Shown here: positions 10,596 through 62,996 of the stretch, in pieces | Layout of the letters: every line of letters begins with the position of its first letter | Position numbering within the stretch: the first letter of the stretch is position 1 | Assembly (NCBI GenBank): GCA_036898135.1 | Contig: CM072523.1 | Span: 27,046,757 to 27,110,756, forward strand | Source of the DNA: Oncomelania hupensis | Lineage: Eukaryota; Mollusca; Gastropoda; Littorinimorpha; Pomatiopsidae | DNA length: 64,000 bases | Direction of reading: 5' to 3' | Program-made: the position numbers and the translations under genes | Notes under the pieces: model-generated | Database searches by the model: none | What the model saw: the letters and a program-made list of their open reading frames with translations, nothing else | What the model was told of the DNA's origin: nothing

Positions 10596-10997
10596 ACACC
10601 ACATAATAATAATAATACCGGATGCTATATACGCGCCTTTCCCCAAATCAATCAGGCTCAAAGCGCGGCGATGTGTACCGACATACACGCTCACCTGTCT
10701 CATCCACCCTCACACACACAACAAATACACATCCATCACCCAAACAGGTGGTGTTAAGGCAGGAAAATCGCTATTAGAAGACGGAAAGAAACTCTAATTT
10801 TTATTTTTAAAATTTTATTATGACTGCGTCCAGTACCATTATTGGAGGGAGGAAACCGGAGTGCCCGTGGAAAACCCTCGGTGACCTCAATAGTCTCGTA
10901 CCTAAGTCACATACGTGCGCCCCTTGCGGGAATCGAACCCGCGACCTTCGGCATTGGAAACTGGCGACTTATCCACTGCGCCACTAGGCCACCCCGT
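10596..10997 (-). mobile_element. tRNA-derived SINE, family C, copy 1
   Basis: On the minus strand it starts with a tRNA-like head. An A-box-like TAGTGGCGCAGTGG lies near 10985, and the B box GGTTCGATTCC is at about 10930. A body with GGTTTTCCACGGGC and CTCCGGTTTCCTCC follows, ending in GCATCCGGT and an (ATT)n tail. A partial copy lacking the head is at about 47400-47680. Confidence 0.75.
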
Positions 10998-11349
10998 AAA
11001 ATAAACTGAGCAAAATGTCAAAAGAGAAGTTCAATGCAGTGGGTTTTCTTTGTGTGTGTTCTAATTTTTTTTTTCTTCTCAATCCGATCTTCTGTTGTAA
11101 CGTTTACCGCATAATGAAATACCTGATTACCGAACTGATCAACCCAACTATTTGGTTTATCCAAGCACATCGTAAACTGACATTTAATGTTGTGATATAA
11201 TTATAGCTTACAGCCACGGGCTGTAAATCGTTTTTGAAACAATTTTAAAAAAAAAGTGTTTTTGTAATGCCTTTTTTAACGATTGTTTTAAATTGGCATA
11301 TCGTGTTGTTCCGAGGTAGGACGAAAATAGGTTTGGCGAGAGGTTGTTT

Positions 11350-12170
11350 TTTGCCTGTTAGTTATTCATTGCTTACAGGGTCCAGCGGACTGCAAAGAGC
11401 CGATCGCCGAATAAGGACTACAAAATCAAGACCACAACTTGGTTGAAAGAGGACTCACTCCTGATCCGTATAAAAGATCTGCTGAAACAACCCTAGTGGT
11501 AACATTGAAAGCCCTCCACCAAGCCGATCACTGTACAATAAAGGCATCCCACGCAGGGGACGCTGAGGCTATACTCTAATTTATCGAACCCCCGTTTAAA
11601 AAAAACAAAATTGAATACAAACTTCATTATAAAATGTCAACAAAACACATACATATAAAATGCCTACATTGCTAAATAATAACATCATAGAAAGCCCTAT
11701 TGACCATTTGGCAGAAAGCGTCCAATATTCCCAAGCTGACCCAACAGACCTCATACACAAATGAGGAGTTTTGGAAGATTTTTCAAGAAAGAAGGTAGGT
11801 GACTGGTCTAGCGAAGAAGATAGTATAGTATAGTGATAGAACGGAGTAGGAATGAGTGGTAGAGCGTTCGCCTTGTACACCGATGACCCAGGTTCGAATC
11901 CCATGGTGGGCGATATAAAATGTGGCCATTTTCACTGTCCATTTTAGCAGTATGATTGCTCTTGTGGTTCAGTGTTGATTTAGGTCCCTACCCCTCTTTC
12001 CCTGGGATGGTTATCCCCGTCTGCCATATCGCCAATGGTGGGTGTAGACGTTAAACCTCAATGTTCATCAGGAATGAGAAAGAACAAAGGAGAAAGACAG
12101 CGACAATGGGAATTTAAAGCACTAAATTTCCAGAAAGTGGCGATACTGTTTATATAGAAACCCCCATAGG
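11350..12170 (-). mobile_element. Family A retroposon, copy 2, interrupted by a SINE
   Basis: This is the reverse complement of the body of the 8836 and 48880 elements. Shared landmarks include GAAGAAGATAGTATAG, the GATCTGCTGAAACAACCCTAG segment and GCATCCCACG. The copy is diverged, truncated at its 5' end near 12170 and split by the SINE at 11857-12069. The outer limits are approximate. Confidence 0.75.
11857..12069 (+). mobile_element. 213-bp tRNA-derived SINE, family B, with target-site duplication
   Basis: It is bounded by the 9-bp direct repeat AGGAATGAG (11848-11856 and 12070-12078), which is single-copy sequence in the uninterrupted family A elements. The head reads TGGTAGAGCGTTCGCC (A-box region) and GGTTCGAATCC (B box). 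The 3' end is ...GTAGACGTTAAACCTCAATGTTCATC, without an A tail. A second copy lies at about 25345-25575. Confidence 0.85.
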
Positions 12171-13137
12171 AGAAATAGTTGTAGGTAGTACGGAGTTTCC
12201 ACAGTTATTTTATTTGTTGTGGTCGTTCGCGTTTAGCCTGATTGCCTCTATTTCGCGACTGATTTCCACAGGACGCGTCACTTTGTTTTATTTCAAGGTA
12301 TCTGTTGTGTTTCTTCTATGATATAATTTCAAAGCGAAAGCGACAGTGAACTGACGCCTTGTTGACGGGATGAAAGGAAGCCGTAATACGTTTTCTTCTA
12401 TGAAATAGTTAGCGGATGTGGCAGTAAACTGAAATCTGTTGATTAGATGAAAGGAAGCAAGTGTTCAAAACTATTTTCAAATGACGCGCTTCTACAAAGA
12501 TAAAGATAGGGAATGGGGGAGCATAGAGGTTTGGAGGATACAGATTTCATTATTTGTGCTACAGTTTGCTTGCTTCTGACAGATCTTACTTTGTATTCTT
12601 AAGAATGGTGTATGTTCCTGATGGATCATACTCTTGAGTAAAACGAGGGTCGTTTCCAGAAGTGTGCGTTACGTTAGTCTTTATAATACCGGCCCAACAT
12701 TTTTTTCCAGTTCTGTTTCATTTGCGTGTCTATACATGTATGAGAGAAGCAACAGTGTTCATAGAACGTCTGTTTTGCCCGCGTCATCTGGAGAATCATT
12801 GAGAATAATGAGTTGTTGAAGAATATTGGCTTGGTTCATTTTTATTCAGAAAGACAACTTAATTCAGGAGATTTGCTGAGGTGAAACTTTTCCTCGTCTT
12901 CAGAAGCTTAAAATTGAAAGGCAATGGGGGTTAAAATCAGGTCGACTTTTTGTATTAACTTGAAAAGAGAATATTATAATAAGGTCGAAAGTACTTGAGC
13001 TGAAACGAGGGGTGTGTACTTATTCATTGCAAAATATTAGTGAAAGGGAAGTTGAATGTACAAGTCCTTATTGCTTACCATGGCGATAATGCTTCACTGA
13101 AATATGTAGAACCTCGGTTAAAACTGTATGTGTTATG

Positions 13138-13140
<3 letters not shown>
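12079..13140. other. Non-coding stretch with an imperfect tandem duplication
   Basis: About 12309-12382 and 12391-12460 are two diverged copies of a roughly 75-bp unit (CTTCTATGA...GATGAAAGGAAGC). Nothing else was recognised. Confidence 0.5.

Positions 13141-13175
<35 letters not shown>
13141..13175. repeat. (GT)n microsatellite
   Basis: An uninterrupted dinucleotide run. Confidence 0.9.
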
Positions 13176-13178
<3 letters not shown>

Positions 13179-13746
13179 ACATTTTGATTGCGTCACGCCT
13201 TTGTTAGTGTGCGTGTGCAATAAGACTATTAAGAGTGTTTGAATAACTTCGTTAATTAAATGGAGGAGCCATCATCGCTTGTCTACATTTAATTGGAGCT
13301 ATCAGTATCAGCTTGTGTGCTATGCGCGCGCGATGCAGTGCAGTGTATGTAGGTTTTTCTATAGCCACTGCTTGTGTTTTTGTCCGATAGGGCCGATCAT
13401 TCATGCTGTAAGTGTCAAGACATGTGTAGAGTAAATACCTCCAAGTGCTCGCTCGATCATTTCTGACGTTAATTTCTTTTTGTGAATGTGTGTGTGTTTT
13501 TCTTCTTTTTACAGAACAGTTAAGGGAATGTGTTCCCGTTTCTGTCGTTTCGGTCACAGTGCCACTTATGAACGCTCTCGCGTTGTATAAAAGACACAGG
13601 TACAAAAAAGGCTTCCGTATCGTTGGGCAGAGAGGCATCGGGGGCTTCTCTTTTTACTGGGCCAGTTTTGAGAAGACCTCTCTCTGGAGCGACCGTCCCA
13701 GGAGCTCGGACAGGAGTCCGATCTTCGCTCCCTCATTGTTTTATAA

Positions 13747-14063
13747 AGGTACGTTCATGCTAAACCCGGCAATTTGACGTCGGCTGCCGCCGGCCACTGG
13801 TTGGAATCTGTGGTTATGCCCTTTTCTTCTTTCCCACCATGAAAACCGGCGATGCACGTTCATGCTGCAGCCAGTTGCCATCAGCCAGCAAAATGCTTTG
13901 TCGCATGTCACAAAAAAAACGGCTGGCTGGTCAAAGCGCCATCTTTGTATACAAAGTAAAGTGTGGCAGCAATTCGCCGGACAGCAACTTCGGGCTCTAC
14001 CGTGAACACTGGTGACGGCAACTGGCTGACGGCAACTTGCCGGGCTTAGCATGAACGTAGCCT
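13747..14063. mobile_element. 317-bp MITE with about 30-bp terminal inverted repeats
   Basis: The left end AGGTACGTTCATGCTAAACC is mirrored at the right end, which on the reverse strand reads AGGCTACGTTCATGCTAAGC. The flanking trinucleotides are TAA on the left and TAG on the right, so the target duplication is imperfect or lost. No transposase is present. The TAA-type site suggests PIF/Harbinger, weakly. Confidence 0.7.
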
Positions 14064-15518
14064 TAGTCTTCACCGGGACGACGGTCAGTCAGAGTTCGCT
14101 TTTTCTAGGAGTAATCAGGCTGGTTGGATTAAAAAAAACACGTTTGGATTTCGGATAATGTTTGTCACACATGGGGTCAAAATTTGGATTGTCTTCTCAA
14201 CGAACGCGCTGCAACTGCAAAACAGCGCCACCCAGTACGTGGGGGAATGACGTCTCCAACCATTGCTTATAACTTCTCCGATCATTGCCTTATAATAATC
14301 GTCACTCAGTTTGAGAGTCTTAACAAGTCTGTATCCTGCTAGGAACATTCATAGTCCACGTGATTGATAAATTGGTGTTTAATGGTGTTTATTGGAATCA
14401 GGTTGGGTGTTTTGTACATTGTTGAAATTGTAGATGAAATGATCGTTGATTACGGAAATCAGTGATGGCGGTATTATCGTTTCTGTGCAGTTTCTGGTGA
14501 TTAATGCGTTTATATGCACTGGCGTTTGGGTGTTTTGCATCGCGTTTGCAGGAGAAACTTCCTCTATAACCGATTCAGTCATATTTCCTCATACCTTTTG
14601 GTTTCATGTGTTCCTTTAATGGTAGTTGGGGGAAAAAAGCAACGCACGCACACACACACACACACACGCACACACAGAACACACGCATTCACACTCACAC
14701 ACCAATCGCTGTCATAATTATCGCTGCCATCGCACGTCGCATAAGATGTGTATGTAGACTATGCGCTTAAATCATTATGCTTTACTATTGGCGACCTGTT
14801 CATTGTGAAATGACATGATATTGATAGCATTTTAAGCCCAGAAGGGGGTAATCAGGAATTTTCGGCCTATCGTTTCCATTTGGAGTACCGGAGACTAGCT
14901 GAGGCAGCGCCACAGACTTTTTTCCTGCGTCTGTGGGCGAGGTTAATTTAAATTAATTCTTCTGCTGATACTCTGTATGCCTTTGTTCCATGATGAAACG
15001 ACGTCTAGATTATTGGCAGCTGGGACTTCCATAAACTCTACATGGTTTGAAATGGAAAGCTTGAATGTGTAGCGGTGACTAAATTTGATATTATATATTA
15101 TTGTGTGTGAAGAACATAGCTAAAAAAAAAAAAAGTAGTTGTTCTCTTGTCATGATACAACGTTACCGTAATGTGACTTGTCATACAGTATGTGTTTATC
15201 AGCTTTCAAGATTTGAAGTTGCGATACTGTCACAGAGAAAACCAATTAACGCCGAAAACAACCATCTATGGGCGTTGAAGTTTTGGGTTCAGTTTCGTTG
15301 GAAATCTCATTGTAAAATGGAATTTTTATATTCGTTCATGTTAACTAACCTACTAAAAATGGCAGTAATGAAAAGACGATAACCTTGTATTACGTTAATA
15401 AAATACCACAAATGAATAAGAAACTATATTACTGCCTTGAAAGCTTAAGGCGTTATATAAAGATTTCAATAACTATTATTATCAAATTCCTAAAGGAAAT
15501 CATTGCAGCATGGCCATC
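14064..15518. other. Non-coding stretch
   Basis: It contains a (CA)n microsatellite at 14643-14677. No gene or element was recognised otherwise. Confidence 0.4.
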
Positions 15519-15553
<35 letters not shown>

Positions 15554-15556
15554 TTT
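15519..15556. repeat. (TTTA)n microsatellite
   Basis: About nine tandem TTTA units. Confidence 0.9.
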
Positions 15557-15639
15557 TCCCTGCTATTACAAGGTATTTCCAGATAAGATCTGGAAACACA
15601 TTAAAATAGTCAGGAAATCAAAAGGATCTAAAGTAAATG

Positions 15640-16260
15640 TCGGTCTGTGTAGGCCTACGTCGTTTGGTCGATTCGTTGCACACCCTATCTCCAAAAAACC
15701 TCAGGACCGATTTTGTTCAAACTTCATAGGAACATTACCAAGGTTTATCAAGTGGCCAGCTTCTCGTGTCATCGTATTTGCTTAAAGGTCAAGATCGCTG
15801 GGTTCAATTCTTAGCTAAATAGATTTTGCTCTATACTTATATTAAATGTGGCTGAATCGATTTTGATGAAATTTGGTGTGTACAATTAAGCTTACTTCAA
15901 CTAACGGCCAATCACGCAGTGGCAGACCGCGTCTGTCAGTGGCTCACTCGCTCCATCGGTCCATATTTAACTTTTCTGTTCAAAACTTGTTTTGCGTTAT
16001 TTGAAACATGACTTGATCGATTTACCAAAAACAATTTTTTTTAAAATGAACTATATCAATATTTAACCACTACTTAACCTTTAGAGTCATTCATATGTGC
16101 ACGTTCTCAAAGGTTGAGGTAGCTGAAGTCCGTAATTTTAAAAAACACGTTTTTCGCTTTATCTCAGAATTGACGGAACCGATTTTGATAATCTTTAGCT
16201 AGCAGATAGTTTAGAGATTGGCCATCATCCCAGGTTTTCATTTTGCTTTATTAGGTTAAA
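15640..16260. repeat. Probable dispersed repeat with recurring CCGATTTTG motif
   Basis: Variants of ACCGATTTTGTTCAAACTTC, TCGATTTTGATGAAATTTGG and ACCGATTTTGATAATCTTTA recur at about 15710, 15857 and 16180. Such degenerate internal repetition looks like an old dispersed repeat. No domain or termini were found. Confidence 0.4.
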
Positions 16261-16917
16261 GCCGAGCAACGAGATCGAGAGTTCCAAAGAAATTAACACT
16301 TTTGAAAATGCTAGAATTGTGGGTTTTTTGTTTGTTTGTTTGTTTTTTGGTGGGAGGGGGGGGGTGTGGGGGGGTGAGGAGCTGTTGTTTCGCGCATGTG
16401 TCAGTAAAACAGAATAGAATACATTTACTTTGAAGATTTCCAAATGTGTTTGGGTTTCTGAAAATATATATTTGAATGGCGTGCCATACTTATTCTTCGT
16501 CGGATTTCCTTATGGTATACTTGGTGCCCAGCGGATACGTTATTATTGGCTTGTGTGACATCTTTAATAACGTCATTGTGACAAGACTAGCAGCGTAGCT
16601 GTCGCGTTTTACGTCTTTCACTGTGGTCATTGTATCACCTTTATGGGCAAGTATCTGTGCTTATGTTTCGATTATGCTGCTGTTTATATTTCAACTCGGA
16701 GTATATATTGTCATGGTTTAATGCTGTACGATTTTTATTGAGCGAGCTTGGTTTGTCATTCATTATGTTGTTATGTTATGTTATGTTCTTCCAGGACTTT
16801 GTGGAGCATTATTGTCCTTTGTCCGGTTCTTGTAGCAATCACTTGTTCAATCACTTTACTTATTTTATGGGGTTTTGGCCTTAATGGGTGGCATACTTTA
16901 GTTTTAAACTTGTGGTC
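16261..16917. other. Non-coding stretch
   Basis: A G-rich run lies at about 16351-16380. Nothing else was recognised. Confidence 0.35.
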
Positions 16918-17420
16918 TCAAAAAACTTTATCAATCTGATTTTTAAAACTGTTCAATGACGAGGGGTCTGCAATGTCGCTGTGGAGCATGTTCCATGTGT
17001 CTACCGCTCTGTTCGTAAAAAAATGGCGTCGCAGATCTGTTCTACTATAGTGCTTTTTGAGTTTTAACTTATGACCTCGAGTGCAAACGTCCAGGTTGTA
17101 TTCGAAAGGAGACTCACTGTTATACAGTCCATGTGTAAATGTGTATACTTCAATGAGGTCGCCCCTCAGGCGTCTGTAGCTCATGCTGGGTAGATCTAGC
17201 GCTTCTAGTCTTTGCTCATACTCCAGGTTAGGAACGCATTTAGTGGCTCTGCGCAAGACATGCTCGATTATTTTTGTGTCCTTCTCATAGCGCGGGCCCC
17301 ACACACAGTTCCCGAACTCCAGATGATGTCTAACTAGCGCTATGAAGAGCAGCCTCATAGACTCCTCGTCTAGGTATTCGTAAGATCGACGTATTAGCCC
17401 CAGCAGCCTGTTTGCCAAAT
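16918..17420 (-). pseudogene. LINE reverse transcriptase C-terminal fragment
   Basis: On the minus strand the frame reads LANRLLGLIRRSYEYLDEES, then LVRHHLEFGNCVWGP, LRRATKCVPNL, LEALDLPSMSYRRLRGD, RGHKLKL, TDLRRHFFTNRAVDTWN and SLNSFKNQID. This is the conserved C-terminal region of non-LTR retrotransposon RTs. It is a different LINE family from the one at 5322. It is cut at both ends and is a dead fragment. Confidence 0.88.
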
Positions 17421-17990
17421 TATGAATTCATGGCGGTAGCTATTCTTGTATTTATTTTAAAAACCGTGTTAAGCAACGCCCAAGACAAGAGATCAGTTCT
17501 CTTACAATCTTGGCAGCAAAGCGTATTATAATCACGATATCTGCATTACTTATATAATTGTTTTTAATTACAGATCAAATTTATTTTGAAAACTATTTGC
17601 TTTATTTTCACCCTTTTTTTAAGAAGAAACTAACTGAGATTCAGGCTTATTTGTCACAAATTGAATATTTAATCTCAAAGATACAATAATATACCCAGAG
17701 AGGAACGCTATGTACGACTTATATTACGTTGGTGACGAGTTTCATTATTTATTTACATGTCAAAATTCTGTGCTGATAGAAAACAGGACATCTCTTTTAC
17801 CTAAATACTTTTGGACTCATCCAAATGTCTTTAAATGTAACTAGCTGATGCTAAACTTAAGCCGCTTTGCGATGTCACTATTTAAGAAATATGCATTTCC
17901 TTTTCTCTACTTCTGTGAACTGGCTTGTTATTATTTCAAAACTGTGATGCGTAAATGTTTGGTTATTTTTCCACTTATTATATGTGATGT
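17421..17990. other. Non-coding stretch
   Basis: Nothing recognised. Confidence 0.35.
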
Positions 17991-18295
17991 GATTATTATT
18001 ATTATTATTAAATCACTTTTATATAGCGCCTTTCCAGCGCATGATTTGAATATGGCGCTGGCTGAAACCAGATCTAACTCAAACTGCATGAGGCATCCAC
18101 TTGCAATCTTGGGGCGCATAGTCTGATGCCCCGACGATAGAGCAAAATCCTGGGCGACCGGGGATGGGGAGAAGGGACCTAGTGCGTGCTAGGTGTATTT
18201 GTGTATCCAGCACTCGCCCGTCTAGGACAAGAGCGTCAAGATCTTTAAAGTCCATGCGATGGAATGTGTGCGTGCACAGACTAGACCCCAGTTTA
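17991..18295 (-). mobile_element. ATT-tailed SINE-like repeat, family D, copy 1
   Basis: On the minus strand it ends ...GGCGCTATATAAAAGTGATTT followed by (ATT)n. Shared landmarks with the copies near 23640 and 60995 are GATCTAACTCAA, GTCAAGATCTTTAAAGTC-like and GTGCGTGCACAGACT (plus-strand sense). No RNA polymerase III box was identified with confidence. Confidence 0.65.
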
Positions 18296-18917
18296 TACTC
18301 TCATGCGTATGGTTAATAAACATATTTCTCTCCATACTGAGCCAATGTAAACTTCAAAACAGATGTTTGACATGTCAGTGATTTGTCTTGTGATGCTTAT
18401 GGAGCAGTTTTTTTTTAAATGCCGTTCATTGTTTTTTGTTTTGTTTTGTTTTGTTTTTTTAATATGTCTGTAATCCCCCTCCTCCCTCCTCCCCTCCCCC
18501 ATTTCCCCCTACTTTTGGCTAAAATATAAAATCCCTCTACCTTACCCCACCCCTGGGCTATAATCCTTGTTTCATTCTTTTGGTTTTGTAAATAAAGGAC
18601 ATAGTTCAAAATTCAAAAGCATCATTGTCTGAAATAGCTGTAACAGTTTTTGTAAGGCACTGGCAGTATAAATAAGGAAATAAAAGCATTTTCATTATTA
18701 TGTTAACTTGCCCTGTCTTTCGATGAACCTATGTTCAAAACTCGCAGTAAAGCTTATATTTTGTTTTTATCGCAGGAGTTGACTCTCTGCAATGACTTAT
18801 TACACGGTATTTACCTCCCACCTACCCTTGTGTTGCCAAAGCGGCGAAATAGCGGATCCGATCTTGCTTTCAAAGTAGAGGGAAGGTCTTCAAATGAACA
18901 CGCATACTCGATTGGGG
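18296..18917. other. Non-coding stretch
   Basis: A pyrimidine-rich C/T tract lies near 18475-18515. Nothing else was recognised. Confidence 0.35.
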
Positions 18918-19055
18918 TGGCTTAGTTGTTCCGGATGTTAGGTAGTGCACAGCTTATACATGTGAACGTGGATTTGGGCTTGGGATTCGATCCTGACTTC
19001 GGCTGGCGCCCTGAGCAGATCTTTCAACCGGGATGTGCGCTATAATATCATTGAT
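18918..19055 (+). mobile_element. tRNA-derived SINE, family E, copy 1
   Basis: A B-box-like GGGATTCGATCC is followed by TGACTTCGGCTGGCGCCCTG and AGCAGATC...GCGCTATAATATCA. It resembles the elements at 62608 (GATTTGAATCCTGACTTC) and the tails near 20655 and 49555. Confidence 0.6.
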
Positions 19056-19162
19056 AGAAAAGTTTAAATTGTGGACAATGCTAATAAAGCGTTGCATATT
19101 GCTGGTCCAGTGAATTGATGCGACACATTGGGCGGTACGCTCTTCATGCTTTTGGCATCTAA

Positions 19163-19934
19163 AGCCCCGGTCACACAGCCCTTTACGGCTGAATCACGGC
19201 CAAAGCGCGTCCAAAATTTGTTACCCGTGGAGTGGACGTTGTTGTTCGCGTTGATGTCGAGGTTAAGACGAGCTACGGTCGAGGTATAGATGTGGCAGGA
19301 CGCGGGGAGAAATCTGAACGGCATCGGACGCGGCAAAAAGTTTGTAGGTAGTGCTTTGTCAGTGATAAGCCGCTAAACACACGCTATTTCCCGTGATTCC
19401 AACGCGGTACATGCGTCCAATGACTGAACGCTAAACTTTCGCGTCTTACCGCGTCTCCCAAGTTCTAATCACTGCCGGAACACGGATTACCACGCGTGTG
19501 TTGCACGTCTTTACCGCGTGTTTTACCCGTGGTTGTGCGCGGGCTAAAATTTTGAGCAGTTCAAAACTTTTTGCCGCGTCCGATGCCGTTCAGATTTCTC
19601 CCCGCGTCCTGCCACGTCTATACCTCGACCGTAGCTCGTCTTAACCTCGACATCAACGCGAACAACAACGTCCACTCCACGGGTAACAAATTTTGGACGC
19701 GCTTTGGCCGTGATTCAGCCGTAAAGGGCTGTGTGCCCGGGGCTTGCAGTTCAAAACTTTTTGCCGCGTCCGATGCCGTTCAGATTTCTCCCCGCGTCCT
19801 GCCACGTCTATACCTCGACCGTAGCTCGTCTTAACCTCGACATCAACGCGAACAACAACGTCCACTCCACGGGTAACAAATTTTGGACGAGCTTTGGCCG
19901 TGATTAAGACGTGGAGTGCTGTGTGACCACGGCT
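19163..19934. mobile_element. 772-bp fold-back MITE with 180-bp inverted arms and a duplicated arm
   Basis: It starts AGCCCCGGTCACACAGC and ends GCTGTGTGACCACGGCT, flanked by TAA on both sides (19160-19162 and 19935-19937). The left arm (19163-19341) is almost perfectly complementary to 19563-19743. That right arm is then repeated in tandem (about 19554-19746 and 19747-19934). The trinucleotide TAA duplication fits PIF/Harbinger-type insertion. There is no transposase, and the identical peptides readable on both strands are by-products of the symmetry. Confidence 0.85.
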
Positions 19935-19937
19935 TAA

Positions 19938-20640
19938 AGTTGTTGTCAGCGCAAGCGTTGATCAAGAGAACTGCATGCTTTGAGCGTGTTCGCCTGTGAC
20001 ATTTCACAATCTCATTTCAATGTTAGACTTAGACAGAGGTGTTTAGTTAATGATACTAATTATGAAACCCTTTCGTAATTAACTTTTCCCCCCGTAGTGT
20101 AAGCTTATAGCAAAAACTGCATGCACGGTCTCTGCTAGAAGCCTCGATCTAATAATCATGTATTAATTGCACTGTAATTATTTATGATTAGGAGTACGAA
20201 ATAATAATTTGTGGTTGTTATGGTTTTGCGATGGGTGCTATTTTGTTACTAAATAACATTGGCGCCGTTTTCTCGTCTGGCAGTATTTGATATTAAAGAG
20301 TTACAGAATGTATCAATCAGAGCGGCATTAATGAGTATCAGGACTCTTAAAAATCCACTCGCATAATCTTTGTACTGTGAATGTGGGGCAGTCTGCAAAT
20401 ACAGGCTTCACCAAAAAATGTTCAGTAAACACTAAAATTTCTTTGGCTTCACGCTTTTCACATGCCTCCCCCCTCCCCTTCTCCTTCCGTCCCCCCACCT
20501 ACACAAAAAAAAAAAACAGCCCAAAACCAACCAACTAAACAAACAAAAACACCCCCAATATCGTCCTTCTGGCGCCCAGAGAATGACTTCTTGTCATGTA
20601 GTAGATCGCGTTTGATCGCTCAATTGTCCGAGGTATTACG
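19938..20640. other. Non-coding stretch
   Basis: Nothing recognised beyond a C-rich and A-rich tract near 20465-20520. Confidence 0.35.
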
Positions 20641-20654
20641 TCGACAGTATGCAC

Positions 20655-20740
20655 AAGCATGTTGGCGTCCTGGTTCCGGCCAGTGCCTTGAGCAACTCTT
20701 TGAGCTGGTAAAAGCGCTGTATAAGATCAAGTCGTCCACA
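20655..20740 (+). mobile_element. SINE tail fragment, family E
   Basis: GCCAGTGCCTTGAGCAACTC, then GAGCTGGTAAAAGCGCTGTATAAGATC. The same tail occurs at 49570-49615. Confidence 0.55.
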
Positions 20741-21647
20741 CACGAGTATCTGAAACTGCTGAAGCATAGGTAAAAAAAAAACAACTAACCTTGATCTATC
20801 ACTGATATTCAGTATGGTGAAACATCATGTTGCAAGACCTCTGTCAGAGATTTGTCGCACATGTTGGTCAGATGAGGGGAACTTTTTACAGAATACAGAT
20901 GTATGTATGTACTGACATGAGTGTTCCAGCAACTTCCCTACCATAGAACCTACTCGGAAGTAACTCTCAAGTGCTCATATAGGATGTACAGTATGGCTTC
21001 CCTACGTCCTCCCTCGCTGTGTCTCTCTTGTAATGTTTGCACATCTGTAGTGCGCATTTCGGAGATGCTTTTCATACATGCATGGTTCACAGTATTATGA
21101 TCAAAGACTATATAATACTGATTTGATTCTTGTAGTATGTTGAACGATTGAATCAGGCCTTATAATTATACTGCCTAATATTCATTATAGTTTTTACCAT
21201 AGCATGCACAATGCAGTAGGTTAATTAAAACACCACAACTGATTGGTTTTCTGTTTTCTTATATCATATGGATTGTCTGTATTCTGGTATCAACCAATGG
21301 GATTCTCCTGGCCGAACTTTGCTGGCGCTAGATTTCATGTTTTTATCATGCAACTTACTTTTTATTTGATGGTTGTTGTTTTTTTAGTGTTGTTTTAATT
21401 TTAATACCATAGTTTGGGTTGTTTGGTTGCTTTTGTTGATTATGTTTTGTTTCTAGATGTGATGTTTTGTATTTTGATGTTTGTGTTTTGATATTTTGTT
21501 TTATATTTTGAGTTTGTTTCGTGTGTGTTTTGGGTCTTGATTTGGTGGTTTGAATGTATGGTTTGTGATTTGGTTTCGTGGATTGTGTTTGTGTTGCTGT
21601 GCGTTTAAGATTGTGTTTTACAACGGCCACGTCTTTGTCTTCTTCAG
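20741..21647. other. Non-coding sequence upstream of the first coding exon
   Basis: It ends in a pyrimidine-rich acceptor, GTCTTTGTCTTCTTCAG. It is likely part of an intron separating an unseen 5' non-coding exon. No promoter was identified. Confidence 0.4.
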
Positions 21648-21681
21648 GGTGAGTGAGGTGGCACCCGCTGAATAAGATGGG
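21648..21681 (+). other. 5' UTR part of coding exon 1
   Basis: It follows an acceptor (CTTCTTCAG). An in-frame TAA at 21673-21675 lies just before GGGATGG, fixing ATG 21682 as the first in-frame start, with G at -3 and +4. Confidence 0.65.

Positions 21682-62996
<41,315 letters not shown>

Noticed and set aside
10900..10997. A possible tRNA gene with good A and B boxes (also near 11860 and 25570)
   Set aside because: The heads continue into SINE bodies and do not fold into an evident cloverleaf with a matching acceptor stem.
13445..13777. A 110-codon frame and donor-like GT that might be the first exon of the ABC gene
   Set aside because: No homology, and the donor coincides with a MITE end. 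It is kept only as a testable idea, not as an annotated exon.
19064..19865. Nearly identical peptides on opposite strands (90, 87 and 70 codons)
   Set aside because: They arise from the inverted and duplicated arms of the fold-back MITE.
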